From Pseudomonadota bacterium (lineage in GTDB: Bacteria; Pseudomonadota; Alphaproteobacteria; Caulobacterales; Caulobacteraceae): a stretch of 64,000 bases of DNA. Location of the stretch: NCBI GenBank assembly GCA_018241995.1, contig JAFECT010000007.1, positions 88,501-152,500 on the forward strand, in the 5' to 3' direction. A program made the position numbers and the translations under genes. Every line of letters begins with the position of its first letter. The first letter of the stretch is position 1. Below, one piece after another: positions 54,087 to 63,500 of this stretch. The notes below the pieces were generated by a model. It worked only from the letters and a program-made list of their open reading frames with translations, was not told where the DNA came from and did not search any database.

Positions 54087-54631
54087 GCGATCCGGCGCCC
54101 GTCCACCGCCGCCAGCTTCAGGTGCGAGGTGCGGGTGACCGCGTCGCCGGCGCCGGCGTAGATGGTCAGCTTGTGAGTCAGGTCGGTCAGGGCCTCGCCG
54201 TGCAGGCGCACCAGGGTGGTGACCGGCTGGTAGAGGCCGATCAGGCGGTCGACGCGGCCTTCGGCGTCGGTCAAGGGCGCCAGCATGACTTCCAGGCCGC
54301 AGCGCTGGTCGTTGTCGGTGCGGGCCTCGACGTAGAGCACCACCGGCTCCGGGCCGCGGATGGCGGCCAGCGCGGCGTCGCGCACGGCGGCGCGGCTGTC
54401 GGCCGACCACAGGGCCATGAAGGATTCGCGGCGCAGCGAGCGGGCGTGCAGGTCCTCGACCAGGGCCCCGGCCAGGCGGAAGGGCAGACCGGACTGGCGG
54501 TCCACCATGAACAGCTGCGACATCAGATTGGCGACGAAGCGCGGGTCGAAGGACGAGCGGGCAGGCGCGCCTGAACCGGTGCGCAGCTCACGCCAGTGGT
54601 CGATCATCCGCTGTGTGTTGGAATGGAACAC
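54083..54631 (-). CDS. PAS_5 domain protein (DUF1488-free, single domain)
   Basis: 182 aa. A PAS_5-like domain spans most of the protein ([54 protein letters not shown] in pieces), the kind found as stand-alone proteins in Caulobacterales. No kinase or output domain. The GTG start at 54631 has AGGAGG exactly 8 nt upstream and gives [12 protein letters not shown]. The signal and partner are unknown. Confidence 0.85.
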   Translation of the reverse strand: MFHSNTQRMIDHWRELRTGSGAPARSSFDPRFVANLMSQLFMVDRQSGLPFRLAGALVEDLHARSLRRESFMALWSADSRAAVRDAALAAIRGPEPVVLYVEARTDNDQRCGLEVMLAPLTDAEGRVDRLIGLYQPVTTLVRLHGEALTDLTHKLTIYAGAGDAVTRTSHLKLAAVDGRRIA

Positions 54632-54771
54632 TGTCTTGGCCTCCTGCCCCGGTCTCGCAAGAAGCTCGCCTGACAGGAGAGGGCGGGGGCGCACGGCGCC
54701 GATTCCGCCCGCGTGGAAAGGATTTCGGAACGTTTACCCTCTTTAATCGGCGGTCGATTGGAGGCCGTTCC

Positions 54772-55611
54772 ATGCAAGGACGCGTCACGACCTGGCTGTC
54801 GCTCGTCGTCGCGGCAGGCGCATTCTTCGGCGTAGCGAACGCCGCGGAGGCGTGCTGCACGCCGCCGCCGCCCTGCAACTGCTCGCCGCCTCCGCCTCCG
54901 CCGCCCCCACCGCCGCCCTGCGGCTGCGGGCACAACATCCATGTGCCGGGCGTGAACGTGAATGTGCAGTCCACCGCCATCGCCATTTCCGGCGCTTCGG
55001 CCAGCGCGGGCGCCTCGGGCTCGGCCGGCGGTTCTGTCTTCTTCGGCGGCGGCGGGTCCTATTCCATCGACCAGGGTGTGCCCAGCCTGATCCCCGGCCT
55101 GCTGGTCGACACCGGCGAGCAGCGCTCGGAAAAGCGCCGCGTCGCCTACAAGGCTTCCCGCCGCATCACCCGCCGTGTGGTGGTCCAGGCCGTGTGCATC
55201 GACGACCGGCTGGTGCCGCACCCGGCCTCGCAGGTGCATCCCGAGCGCGACATCGAGGACGAGTACGAGGGCGAGGTCTATCGCTGCATCGCGGGCACCC
55301 GCCTGCAGGCGATGTTCGCCGAGTACAAGGGCGAGATCCGCTTCGAGGGCGCCGAGACCATCGACTGCAAGAAGGGCGATGCGCTCTATCACATGCGCGG
55401 CGGCAAGCTGGAGTGCCGCATGCAGCGGCCGGAGCGCGACTGCAACGAGCGCAGCCTGCTGCGCCGCTACGGCGCCGGTGTGAAGATCCTGGTGATGGTG
55501 CGCGACGAGTTCTACACCGCCTATCGCGAGGAGGAGGTGGTCACCTCGAGCAAGTCCTCGACCTCCTCGGCTATCATCCTGGACGGCGGCGTGGGCGGGG
55601 TGGTGCGCTGA
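54772..55611 (+). CDS. exported Cys/Pro-rich protein of unknown function
   Basis: 279 aa. After a signal peptide (TTWLSLVVAAGAFFGVANA) the mature N-terminus is extraordinary: CC-TPPPP-CNCS, eleven prolines in a row, then CGCG. A Val/Asn-Ala/Ser/Gly segment follows (VNVNVQSTAIAISGASAS, GASGSAGG, FFGGGG). The C-terminal domain (about 125-270) has paired cysteines (AVCIDDRL, YRCIAGTRL, IDCKKGD, ECRMQRPERDC). Likely surface-exposed or cross-linked in the envelope. No family recognised. A terminator follows. The divergent PAS gene shares its promoter region. Confidence 0.82.
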   Translation: MQGRVTTWLSLVVAAGAFFGVANAAEACCTPPPPCNCSPPPPPPPPPPPCGCGHNIHVPGVNVNVQSTAIAISGASASAGASGSAGGSVFFGGGGSYSIDQGVPSLIPGLLVDTGEQRSEKRRVAYKASRRITRRVVVQAVCIDDRLVPHPASQVHPERDIEDEYEGEVYRCIAGTRLQAMFAEYKGEIRFEGAETIDCKKGDALYHMRGGKLECRMQRPERDCNERSLLRRYGAGVKILVMVRDEFYTAYREEEVVTSSKSSTSSAIILDGGVGGVVR

Positions 55612-55714
55612 CCCCTTCCCGAACCGCGCCTTCAGGGCCGGTTCAGCGCTGAAGTCCTAGGGTTCGACCGTCGACGTGTTCGACAGTCCTGAGTGCGAAA
55701 CTGCCCCGGCCCGT

Positions 55715-55739
55715 AGCCCCCCGCGAGCCGGGGCTTTTT
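55715..55739 (+). terminator. intrinsic terminator of the Cys/Pro-rich gene
   Basis: AGCCCC (55715-55720) and GGGGCT (55730-55735) with a 9-nt loop, followed by TTTTT, about 100 nt after the stop codon. Confidence 0.7.
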
Positions 55740-55750
55740 CATGCGAAGGC

Positions 55751-56188
55751 TCAAGCCAGCGTCTTGCAGAGGATCACGTTGGTGTGGCCGTCGGGCCAGC
55801 CCTCGAACTCGGCCATGCGGACGAAGCCGACCTTCTCGTAGAGGGCGGGCGCCTGGAAGTCGTGGCTCTGCACCCAGATGCGGCGCACGCCGCGCCTGGC
55901 CGCCTCGGTGATGAAGGCGTCGAGCAGGTCGCGCGCATAGCCGTGGCCGCGGTGGGCGGCGTCCACCCACATCTGCTTCAGCTCCGACGTCCCCGCCCAG
56001 GTGTAGCCCGCCGCGGCGCCGACCAGGCGGCCGTCGCCGTCGCGGATCACGAAACCGATGCCCTGGGCGTCGGCGCGGCCCGTGGCCGTGCTGTTGTGGT
56101 CGTAGAGACGGTCCTCCAGCGCATCGACCTCGTCCGGAGACAGGTCGTGGCGGGCCTCCACCTGCAATGAGAGGCTTGCTTCGCTCAT
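55751..56188 (-). CDS. GNAT family N-acetyltransferase
   Basis: 145 aa. Acetyl-CoA binding region ELKQMWVDAAHRGHGYARDLL contains the R/Q-x-x-G-x-G/A loop (RGHGYA); LYEKVGFVRM is the C-terminal motif. The ATG at 56188 shares one base with the stop of the M16 peptidase gene, so the two are coupled. GTG at 56191 is possible. Substrate unknown. Confidence 0.9.
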   Translation of the reverse strand: MSEASLSLQVEARHDLSPDEVDALEDRLYDHNSTATGRADAQGIGFVIRDGDGRLVGAAAGYTWAGTSELKQMWVDAAHRGHGYARDLLDAFITEAARRGVRRIWVQSHDFQAPALYEKVGFVRMAEFEGWPDGHTNVILCKTLA

Positions 56189-59142
56189 CACGGCGTCGCG
56201 GGCTTGGGCGCGGGCGTGATGACCAGCTTCCAGGCGGTCTCATCCTTCAGCCAGCGCTGGGCCGCGCGCTGCACCTCGGCGGGGCCGACGCGCTGCAGGC
56301 CGGCGATGGTCGAGCGGATGGAGTCCAGCTTGCGCGGGTCGGTCTGGGCGCCGGCGAGCTGGCCCAGCCAGTACTCGTTGGTGGCCTGGGCCTTCATCAG
56401 GGTCTCGATGCGGGGTTTCAGCGCCCGCTGCAGCTCGTCGGCGCCGACCGGGCGTTCGCGCAGGTCCTTGGCGATGGCCTGGACCGTGGTGAAGAAGCCG
56501 CCGAGCTTTTCCGGCGGCGCCTCGATCGAGGCGGAGACATAGCCATAGCCCGGGAAGTCCCAGCTGGCGTTCAGCTGGGTCTGGGGCGAATAGGTCACTG
56601 CCTGCTTCTCGCGCAGGTCGTCCAGCAGGCGCAGCTGCAGGATCTGCTCGACCATGCGCAGCGCCCGGGCATTCGCCGGGTCGCTGGGGAAGTCGGTGGT
56701 GGGCCAGGCGACATAGCCGATGGCCTGGTCAGCGCGGCCGTTGTGGGTCAGGGCCACGGGCTCGGGTGTGGGCGGGGGGAAGGCCACGCGCTTGCCGTCC
56801 GCCGGCGCCGGCGCGTCCTTGCGCGGCGGCAGGGCGCCGAAGGTGAGGGCGGTCAGGCGGATGGCCTCTTCGATGTTCACGTCGCCGACCACCACCACCT
56901 CGATAGGCGCCTCGGCCAGGGGGCGGCCGATCAGGGCCTTCAGGTCCTCCAGCTTCGCCTGATCCATCTGGGCGCGGTTGGGGAAGGCCCAGCGCGGGTC
57001 GCCGCCGTGCAACAGGGCGTCGCCGTCACGGCTGAACACGCCCTGGGGCGTGGAGGCCAGCTGCGCCAGCAGGGTGTCGCCATAGGTGCGCATGCGCTCG
57101 AACGGCTCGGGCCGCCAGGCGGCGTCGGTCACATAGGCGGCAAGCACCTGCATCTGCAGTTCGAAATCCTCGGCTCGGGTCGTGCCGTTCAGGGTGAAGG
57201 CGTCATCAGATACGCCGAGGTTGGCCGAATAGACGCGCGAGGCCAGCACCTGCTCCACCTCCTCGGCCGTCAGGCGCTTGAGGCCCCCGTCGGCGAAGCT
57301 GAGGCCCGCGGCCCAGACCGGCGTGACCCGGTCCTTGGGCAGGTCCTGATAGCCGTCGCCGAAGCGCACGGAGACCAGGACCTCGTCGTCGCGGAACTTG
57401 GTCGGCTTCACGGTCAGGCGCACGCCGTTGGCGAAGCGCACGAAGGTGGTGTCGAGGTCGTAGACGTCCTTGCGCTCGGCCACCTGGCCGGGGGCGCCGA
57501 AGTCGGTGTAGCTCCAGGTCTTGGCCTCGATCGCGACCGGCGGCGTCACGGGCGTGGCGCGCATCTTGGCGAAGGCGTCGCCGATGGCCGCCTCGCCGCC
57601 GTCGACGGGGGCGGGGCTGGTGATCATCACCAGGGGGCCCTGGCCGGTGAACTGGGCCTTGATCAGGGCGGAGACGGCTTCGGCCTTCAGGTCCTTGGTC
57701 GAGGCCTCGAACTCCGCGAGGTCCTCGGCGGGCGAGCTGACCACCTCGTCGTTCTCGATGGAGTCCGAGAGTTCGGTGGCGAGATCGGCGGTCTTGCGCG
57801 TCGCGGCGCCCGCGGCCACGGCCTCGAGGGCGGCCTTGTATTCGGCCACCTCGCGATCGACCTCGGCCTGTTGCACGCCATACTGCACGAGGCGTCGCAC
57901 CTCGGCGTCGCCGGCTTCCAGAGCTTCGCGCCAGCCGCCCGGGTTGGCGGTCAGGGCGACCTGGGTGACGTCGGCAGTGTTGATGTTGGTGAAGCGCTGG
58001 CTCGCGGCGGCGATGAACGGCGGCTTGGCCGCGCGCGCCAGACGGCCCAGGCGCCGGTTCAGCACCGCGAAGCCCACCTGGCGGATCGCCCGCTCGCGCC
58101 GCAGCGCGCGAGTGTCGTCGCGGCGGTCGGGCGGGTTGAGCCAGGCCAGCTGCACATTGCTGGGGCCGCCGGGCTCGACCACCAGCTTCACCTCCGGCCC
58201 GCGCGGGGCCACCGGGCCGAGGTCCGGGTCGGGACGGTCAGGCCCTCGCGCCGACCAGTCGGAGAACTGCGCCTTGATCTTGGCTTCCATCGCCGCGACG
58301 TCGAAGTCGCCCACCGCCACCAGCACCGCCCGGTCGGGGCGATAGTAGGTGTCGTAGAGGTCCTTGAACGGCGCGCGCCCCGCATTGCGGATCACATTGA
58401 CGTCGCCGATGGGGAAGCGGCGGGGCAGGAGATCGCCCTTGTAGAGGAAGTCGTACTCGCGCCGGGCGATGCGCAGGGAGGGCGTGTCGCGCAGCCGCTC
58501 CTCCGACAGGATCACGCCGCGCTCCTTGTCGATGGCGGCCGGGTCGAGGCTGAGCTCGCCCGCAGTCTCGCGCATCAGCATCAGGCCGGTGTCGAGCGTG
58601 TCGCCGTCCGCCTCGGGCAGGTCGAGCTGGTAGACGGTCTGGTCGAAGGCGGTGAAGGCGTTGGTGTCGGGCCCGAACGCCAGGCCATGGCGCTGCAGGA
58701 TCTTGACCATCTCGCCCTCGGGCACGTGGGTCGAGCCGTTGAAGGCCATGTGCTCGATGAAATGCATCAGCCCGGCCTGGTCGTCGCGCTCGTTCAGCGC
58801 GCCGGCGGCGATGCGCAGCCGCAGAGAGGCCTGGCCCGGCGGGGTGGCGTTGTGGCGGATCATGTAGCGCATGCCGTTGGGCAAGCTGCCGTAGCGGATG
58901 GCCGGATCGGGCGGCACGTCGCTGCGGTCCTGGGTCCAGGTTCCCTTGCGGGCCGGACGGGGGGGTAGCGTGGGCGCGGGAGCGGGGGCTCCGACGGGCG
59001 CCGTCGCAGGCGCCTTATGCTTGGCGAAGGGGTTGGGAAGGGCCTTCAGCCCGTCCAGCTTAGGCGCCGAGATCTGGGCGCAAGCGGCCAGGGCCGCGGT
59101 GAGCAGGGCCGCCGCGAGCGTCCCACGGAATGATTTCGCCAA
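56188..59142 (-). CDS. M16 family zinc metallopeptidase, lipoprotein
   Basis: 984 aa. A lipobox (ALAAC, Cys21) and Pro-rich linker precede two M16 halves. The active half has inverted zinc motif H127-FI-E130-H131 with distal E207, typical of pitrilysin/insulinase-like enzymes. The C-terminal half starts near residue 560 and ends with the RLLDDLREKQAVTYSPQ region. The start codon is TTG, supported by GGAGGAGG 8 nt upstream. It probably degrades peptides in the periplasm. Gene order places it after hfaD by 76 nt; a role in holdfast is not implied. Confidence 0.92.
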   Translation of the reverse strand: MAKSFRGTLAAALLTAALAACAQISAPKLDGLKALPNPFAKHKAPATAPVGAPAPAPTLPPRPARKGTWTQDRSDVPPDPAIRYGSLPNGMRYMIRHNATPPGQASLRLRIAAGALNERDDQAGLMHFIEHMAFNGSTHVPEGEMVKILQRHGLAFGPDTNAFTAFDQTVYQLDLPEADGDTLDTGLMLMRETAGELSLDPAAIDKERGVILSEERLRDTPSLRIARREYDFLYKGDLLPRRFPIGDVNVIRNAGRAPFKDLYDTYYRPDRAVLVAVGDFDVAAMEAKIKAQFSDWSARGPDRPDPDLGPVAPRGPEVKLVVEPGGPSNVQLAWLNPPDRRDDTRALRRERAIRQVGFAVLNRRLGRLARAAKPPFIAAASQRFTNINTADVTQVALTANPGGWREALEAGDAEVRRLVQYGVQQAEVDREVAEYKAALEAVAAGAATRKTADLATELSDSIENDEVVSSPAEDLAEFEASTKDLKAEAVSALIKAQFTGQGPLVMITSPAPVDGGEAAIGDAFAKMRATPVTPPVAIEAKTWSYTDFGAPGQVAERKDVYDLDTTFVRFANGVRLTVKPTKFRDDEVLVSVRFGDGYQDLPKDRVTPVWAAGLSFADGGLKRLTAEEVEQVLASRVYSANLGVSDDAFTLNGTTRAEDFELQMQVLAAYVTDAAWRPEPFERMRTYGDTLLAQLASTPQGVFSRDGDALLHGGDPRWAFPNRAQMDQAKLEDLKALIGRPLAEAPIEVVVVGDVNIEEAIRLTALTFGALPPRKDAPAPADGKRVAFPPPTPEPVALTHNGRADQAIGYVAWPTTDFPSDPANARALRMVEQILQLRLLDDLREKQAVTYSPQTQLNASWDFPGYGYVSASIEAPPEKLGGFFTTVQAIAKDLRERPVGADELQRALKPRIETLMKAQATNEYWLGQLAGAQTDPRKLDSIRSTIAGLQRVGPAEVQRAAQRWLKDETAWKLVITPAPKPATP

Positions 59143-59218
59143 GATCTATGCCTCCTCCCGACAGGGAGCAGGCGCACGTTGGCGGGCTCCACCGCCCGAA
59201 ACAAGGCCTTCGGTGAGA

Positions 59219-60460
59219 TCAGTGCGTCGGCTTGGTGACGAAAAACGTCGCGGAGTTGCCCGTGGCCGTGGCCGTGCCGGTCATGCCGCGCGCCTGGCCG
59301 GCGATATTGACCGTGGCGGTGGCCGAGACGCCGTCGCTGTTGGTCTGGCTGTTGTTGATGCTCATCGACGCCTGGCAGTCGCCGCAGGCATAGCCCGTGG
59401 TGGTGTTGCCCACCGCGATGGCCGAGGCGTTGGCGTCGAAGCCGGTCGTGCCGTTGACGGTCGAGAACACCTCCACCCCGCCGGTGGTGGTCTGGGTGTT
59501 GTCAAAGTTCAAGAGCGGCCCTTGCTCGCCCGCCTGAGAGGAGTTGCCCGCGCCGAAGGCCATGGCGTTCAGCGTCCCGAACTCATAGGAGGCGACCGTC
59601 GCGTCGGCCCGCACATAGGCGGTGTTGGCCTGGGTCGCGCTCGTGTCCAGCGAGCCGCCGGCGTTGTTGACCGAGGCGTTGTTGGCCACCGCCGTCGAGG
59701 CGCCGGTCGCGTCCCACGCATTGCCCGAGCCCACGAACAGCGAGGCCTGGGTGCGCGCGCCGGTCATGGTCTGGTTGACGGTGGCGACCTGGGTCGAGTT
59801 GGTCCCGTCGGCCGAGACGTTGTTGCCGATCGCGGAGGCGGTGAAGGTGGTGGTCGCCGGCATCGACTGGATCGTGGCGTCCATGGTCGCCTGAGTCACC
59901 GCGCCGTTGGTCTGGGTGGTGGAGGTCGTGGCCGTGCCGAAGTCCACGCCATAGGACTGGGTGTTGCCAATCGCGTTGGAGTCGACGTTGGCGCCCGAGG
60001 TCAGGCTGCCAGCGGGCGCCGCGATCACGGTGTCGGCCAGGACGTTGGACCCGGTGACCGACTGGGTCACGGTCGCGTTCATGTCGGCGTTCTGGGCCGA
60101 GGCGTCGCCGCTGTTGGCCGCGGATTCGGTGATCACCGTCACGCCGTCGCCGATCGAGCCGGTCCCGTTGATGGTGGTGGTCGCGCGCGTGTCGCCCTGC
60201 ATCGACTGCAGCGAGGTCAGGTCGAGCCGGCTGTTGATCACCGCGCCCGAGACGCTGTTGCCGGTCGAGATGGTGTTGAGCGTCGTGGGTCCGGTCTGGT
60301 CGACGACATTCAGGGTCTGCTGGCTGAAGATGTCGCCAAGCTGGACCTGAGTATTGTTGACCGTCGTGGGCGGCGGCGGGGTCTGGCTAGTAGCGGCCCC
60401 GGCGCATGTCATCGTCGCGGCCATCGTGCCAACGAGAAGGATCTTCGCGCGTACGCCCAT
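59219..60460 (-). CDS. hfaD: holdfast anchor protein HfaD
   Basis: 413 aa exported protein. Signal peptide (MGVRAKILLVGTMAATMTCAGA) then a Ser/Thr/Asn/Ala-rich repetitive beta-type body (e.g. VNNTQVQLGDIFSQQTLNVVD, NAWDATGASTAVANNASVNN) typical of HfaD-like surface anchors. It works with HfaA and HfaB to tether the adhesive holdfast polysaccharide to the cell pole of stalked bacteria. Two cysteines (YACGDCQA) are notable. The start overlaps hfaB by 74 nt. Assignment relies on operon position and composition more than on motifs. Confidence 0.8.
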   Translation of the reverse strand: MGVRAKILLVGTMAATMTCAGAATSQTPPPPTTVNNTQVQLGDIFSQQTLNVVDQTGPTTLNTISTGNSVSGAVINSRLDLTSLQSMQGDTRATTTINGTGSIGDGVTVITESAANSGDASAQNADMNATVTQSVTGSNVLADTVIAAPAGSLTSGANVDSNAIGNTQSYGVDFGTATTSTTQTNGAVTQATMDATIQSMPATTTFTASAIGNNVSADGTNSTQVATVNQTMTGARTQASLFVGSGNAWDATGASTAVANNASVNNAGGSLDTSATQANTAYVRADATVASYEFGTLNAMAFGAGNSSQAGEQGPLLNFDNTQTTTGGVEVFSTVNGTTGFDANASAIAVGNTTTGYACGDCQASMSINNSQTNSDGVSATATVNIAGQARGMTGTATATGNSATFFVTKPTH

Positions 60461-61421
60461 TGTTGGACCCCGTGTTTCCGTAAGCCGGGTAGTAGTTGCC
60501 GGTGACGCTGGACGTCGCCAGGGCGTCGCGGCGCGGGTCGAGGCAGACCTGCGGCCCCGGGGCGCCGTAGAGATTGGCCATCATCTCCAGCGTCGAGCGC
60601 TCGATCACCGCGCGCACGGCCAGCTGGATCGGCTCCAGCCCGCCCTGGCCCAGCTCCACGTCGAAGCCGTTGTTGTTGAGGATCTTGAACACGCCCGCAG
60701 AGACCTGCTTGGCGATGATCTGCTTCTGGAAGGAGACGACGTCGACGACTTCCAGGGTGCGCGTCTCCACCAGGCGCAGGTCGAGGCCTACGTTCATCAC
60801 ATAGAGGTTGCCGCCGATGTCGCCCTTCAGGTCGGCGGTGTTCAGGCCGCCGCCGGAGATCGAGGCGCCGGACGACTTGATGTTGTAGTTCAGCTCGGTG
60901 ATGCCGCCGACGAGATAGAAGTCCGACCCCGGCACCTGGCCCGCGGTGATCTTGCGATAGGGCAGGGGCGTGCCGGGCTTGGCGTTGGGCTCGTCGGTGA
61001 TCAGCTTGTTGTTGGCGTACTTGAGCTCCAGCTCGGACACGGAGGTGTCGTAGCGCTCCACCAGCCGCGCGCCGGACTTGGCCAGGGCCGAGATCGCCAT
61101 CAGGGACGCGCCTTGCGTCACCTTGCGCCCGCCGTCCGGCTCGTCCTTGCCGGTGTAGTCGCTGATGCGGCCGACTGCGATGCGCGGCGAGGGCATGTTG
61201 TGGGCGCGGGCGTAGTCGCCGAGGCACACCAGGGCCGCGGAATAGGGCGTGGGGTTGGGCGTCACCGGCGCGTTGCCGATCGGCGTGGCGTAGAGGCCCT
61301 TCGGCCCCGCCACGGGCGTGACGCAGCCCGACAGCGTCAGACTGGCGGCGACCGCCAGGACCGGCAGGGCCAGCTTGCGCCGGCGCGCGGCCGCGCGCGT
61401 CTGAAGATCAATGAGGGCCAT
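60387..61421 (-). CDS. hfaB: holdfast anchoring lipoprotein HfaB (CsgG family)
   Basis: 344 aa. Lipobox LTLSGC with Cys33, followed by a CsgG-type domain (IAVGRISDYTG, LMAISALAKSGARLVERYD, LNYNIKSSGASISGGG). Homologous to the curli secretion pore CsgG; in Caulobacter the protein forms the outer-membrane export channel for HfaA/HfaD. The ATG at 61421 overlaps the hfaA stop by 14 nt, and the 3' end overlaps hfaD by 74 nt, so the operon is tightly packed. Confidence 0.93.
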   Translation of the reverse strand: MALIDLQTRAAARRRKLALPVLAVAASLTLSGCVTPVAGPKGLYATPIGNAPVTPNPTPYSAALVCLGDYARAHNMPSPRIAVGRISDYTGKDEPDGGRKVTQGASLMAISALAKSGARLVERYDTSVSELELKYANNKLITDEPNAKPGTPLPYRKITAGQVPGSDFYLVGGITELNYNIKSSGASISGGGLNTADLKGDIGGNLYVMNVGLDLRLVETRTLEVVDVVSFQKQIIAKQVSAGVFKILNNNGFDVELGQGGLEPIQLAVRAVIERSTLEMMANLYGAPGPQVCLDPRRDALATSSVTGNYYPAYGNTGSNNGRTREDPSRWHDGRDDDMRRGRY

Positions 61422-61842
61422 CGAGCACGATCTTCCCGTTCAGGTCGCTGTTGGCGGTCACCGGGCCGCTGTTATTCTGGGTCGAATTGACGATCACCGT
61501 GTTCCAGTTGCCCTGGGTGATCACGACCAGGTTGTTGCCGATGGCGGTGGCGCCGCCGAGCGCGCCGGCCCCGGCGAAGGCGTCCGCGGCGCCCCAGGCC
61601 TGGGCCCGGGCGAAGATCGACTGGTCCGAGCCGGTCTGGATGATGCCGTCCAGGATCACCCGGTTGCCGTTGGCGTCGCGGGTGGTGGCGGCGACGGCCT
61701 GATTCTCCTGGCCGTAGGTCCGGCCATAACCAGCATTATACTGCGCAGCGCTGGTCGACATGCTCTGCGCCTCGGCCGCTCCGCCCACGATCAGGGCCAG
61801 AGCCGCGGCCATCAGGCCCGTCCGGAAGGGTCGCCCAGTCAT
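61408..61842 (-). CDS. hfaA: holdfast anchoring protein HfaA
   Basis: 144 aa exported protein. Signal peptide (TGLMAAALALIVGGAAEAQ), then an Asn/Gln/Ser/Gly-rich curlin-like chain (VVITQGNWNTVIVNSTQNNSG). It polymerises to form part of the holdfast anchor in Caulobacter. The ATG at 61842 has GGAG 6 nt upstream. TTAAC at 61860-61864, a CtrA half-site, lies upstream, and GATTC (61918-61922) could be a CcrM methylation site. Cell-cycle control is plausible but unproven here. Confidence 0.88.
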   Translation of the reverse strand: MTGRPFRTGLMAAALALIVGGAAEAQSMSTSAAQYNAGYGRTYGQENQAVAATTRDANGNRVILDGIIQTGSDQSIFARAQAWGAADAFAGAGALGGATAIGNNLVVITQGNWNTVIVNSTQNNSGPVTANSDLNGKIVLDGPH

Positions 61843-62010
61843 TTGGTTCTCCGCGCGCGTTAACCGTCGAGAGCTCAGCGTCCCAAAATCGGACATGAAG
61901 TCTTAAGAACGGCTTGAGATTCGATGGCGCGGGCCGCATCTGACCGCTTCGCGCCAGGGCGATCGGGACTGGGCGATCAAGACTGGGCGCGATCAGGAAA
62001 CGCAGGGACC

Positions 62011-62706
62011 ATGGACGTAACGGCGATGGCGAGGGAGGCGATACGGCGGGAGCCGGGCTTCCACCCGCCGTTGGAGGGCCTGGCTGTGCCGGGGCTGCTG
62101 CTGCTGGCGTCGAGCCTGCAGTTCCTGAGCGGCGACGTGGCCGGTCTCTATATCCGCTTCGGCCTCGATCCCCTGACGGTCGAGGCGGGCCATATCGGGG
62201 GCCTTCTCACCTACATGTTCGTGCACCAGACGGTGTTTCACGCCGCCTCGATGGTGCTGATGAGTCTGGTGGTGGCGCCCCCTGTCGCGCGCCTGTTCGA
62301 GGCGGGCTGGCGGCGCTGGGTCGGGGTGTTTTCCTTCTTTATTATATGCGGGGTGATCGCAGGGGCCGGATTCTGCGCCGCGCACCCCCATCAGAACACG
62401 CTGCTGATCGGCTCTTCGGGCGCGGTCGCGGGCCTGTTCGGCGGAGCGGCGCGCAGCCTGGTGCGGGGCAGGGCGGGGCTGGGGCCGATTCTGAGCCCAG
62501 TGGCGATCTTCCTGGCGGCGGCCTGGGGCGTGATCAACCTGGTCGCGGCCGGTGTCTCGCTGGGAGGGGGCGGCCAGTTCAACGACTATGGCTGGGAGGC
62601 GCATGCGGCCGGGTTCCTGTCCGGCCTGCTGTTGATCGGGCCGTGGAAACGGGTGCTGTCATGGCATCCCCGGCTGGGCCGTCGCGAAGAGTCGCCCACC
62701 GTCTGA
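62011..62706 (+). CDS. rhomboid family intramembrane serine protease
   Basis: 231 aa with about six membrane helices. Catalytic S136 in GSSGAVAGL and H198 in HAAGFLSG form the rhomboid dyad, though the usual helix-4/6 spacing should be checked. TYMFVHQTVFHAASMVLM resembles the conserved loop of helix 2. Start ATG 62011, preceded by AGGGACC. It is divergent from hfaA with about 170 nt between. Substrate unknown. Confidence 0.9.
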   Translation: MDVTAMAREAIRREPGFHPPLEGLAVPGLLLLASSLQFLSGDVAGLYIRFGLDPLTVEAGHIGGLLTYMFVHQTVFHAASMVLMSLVVAPPVARLFEAGWRRWVGVFSFFIICGVIAGAGFCAAHPHQNTLLIGSSGAVAGLFGGAARSLVRGRAGLGPILSPVAIFLAAAWGVINLVAAGVSLGGGGQFNDYGWEAHAAGFLSGLLLIGPWKRVLSWHPRLGRREESPTV

Positions 62707-62793
62707 CCGGTCCCGTTTGATTCCCTGGCGTTTTTGCGCGACCCTGCCGGCCTACGGGGTGTGGCGTGCGGATTGGTCCTTAGGGAGGCGCGC

Positions 62794-63222
62794 GTGCTGG
62801 TCGCTCAGATTCTCAAGAACAAGGGCTCGCAGGTCTTCCGCTGCGCGCCGTCCGACAGCCTGACGGCCGTCGCCGCCATGCTCGACGAGCATCGGGTCGG
62901 CGCCATCGTGGTCACCGAGGGCGAGAAGGTCTCAGGCATCATCTCCGAACGCGACGTGGTGCGCGCGGTCTGCCGGCACGGGGCTTCGGCGCTCGAGCGG
63001 GCGGTGAGGGATTATATGACCTCCGACGTGGTCTTCGCCCGGCCTCAGGAAAGCATCGACGAGCTGATGGAGCGCATGACCGACCGGCGCATCCGCCACC
63101 TGCCGGTGTGCGAGGCCGACCGGCTGATCGGCATCGTCTCGATCGGCGACGTGGTGAAGGCCAAGATCGCCGAGACCGAGCACGAGGCCGAAACTCTGAA
63201 GGCCTATATCGTCTCGGGGTGA
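62794..63222 (+). CDS. CBS-domain pair protein
   Basis: 142 aa with two CBS domains (residues about 8-65 and 75-132), including VGAIVVTEGEKVSGIISERDVV and HLPVCEADRLIGIVSIGDVV in repeated layout. Binds adenine nucleotides and regulates a partner, not known. The GTG start at 62794 has GGGAGG 5 nt upstream, with conserved-looking start LVAQILKNKG. It directly precedes the promoter array of the rRNA operon. Confidence 0.9.
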   Translation: MLVAQILKNKGSQVFRCAPSDSLTAVAAMLDEHRVGAIVVTEGEKVSGIISERDVVRAVCRHGASALERAVRDYMTSDVVFARPQESIDELMERMTDRRIRHLPVCEADRLIGIVSIGDVVKAKIAETEHEAETLKAYIVSG

Positions 63223-63285
63223 GCGCCCGGGCGGCGGGCGGACCGCCGGTCTCCCAGATTCTTCGCCTTGCCACGAAAAAGCCGC

Positions 63286-63314
63286 TTGCGGCCCCGGAAG
63301 CCCCTGGATATAGA
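63286..63314 (+). promoter_or_regulatory. tandem promoter 1 of the rRNA region
   Basis: TTGCGG (63286-63291) and TATAGA (63309-63314), 17-nt spacer. Confidence 0.55.
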
Positions 63315-63500
63315 CCGCGCCTCGCTCGGGGATCGGTCCTCGGCGGCGACGGAAACGCTCTTCGGAACGACCTTCTGTCCCGCTCGAACGACCCGCTGAT
63401 CCGAACGACATCCCTACCGCCCGGCGCCTGAGCCGGGACCGCTCGCGGTCTCGGAGAAGGTCTTGTGCGGCAAGGCTTCCGGAGCTTCCGGAAGTTTCTG

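Noticed and set aside
56167..58968. 933-codon plus-strand frame opposite the M16 peptidase
   Set aside because: The minus strand has intact HFIEH zinc motif and lipobox; the plus frame is a compositional shadow.
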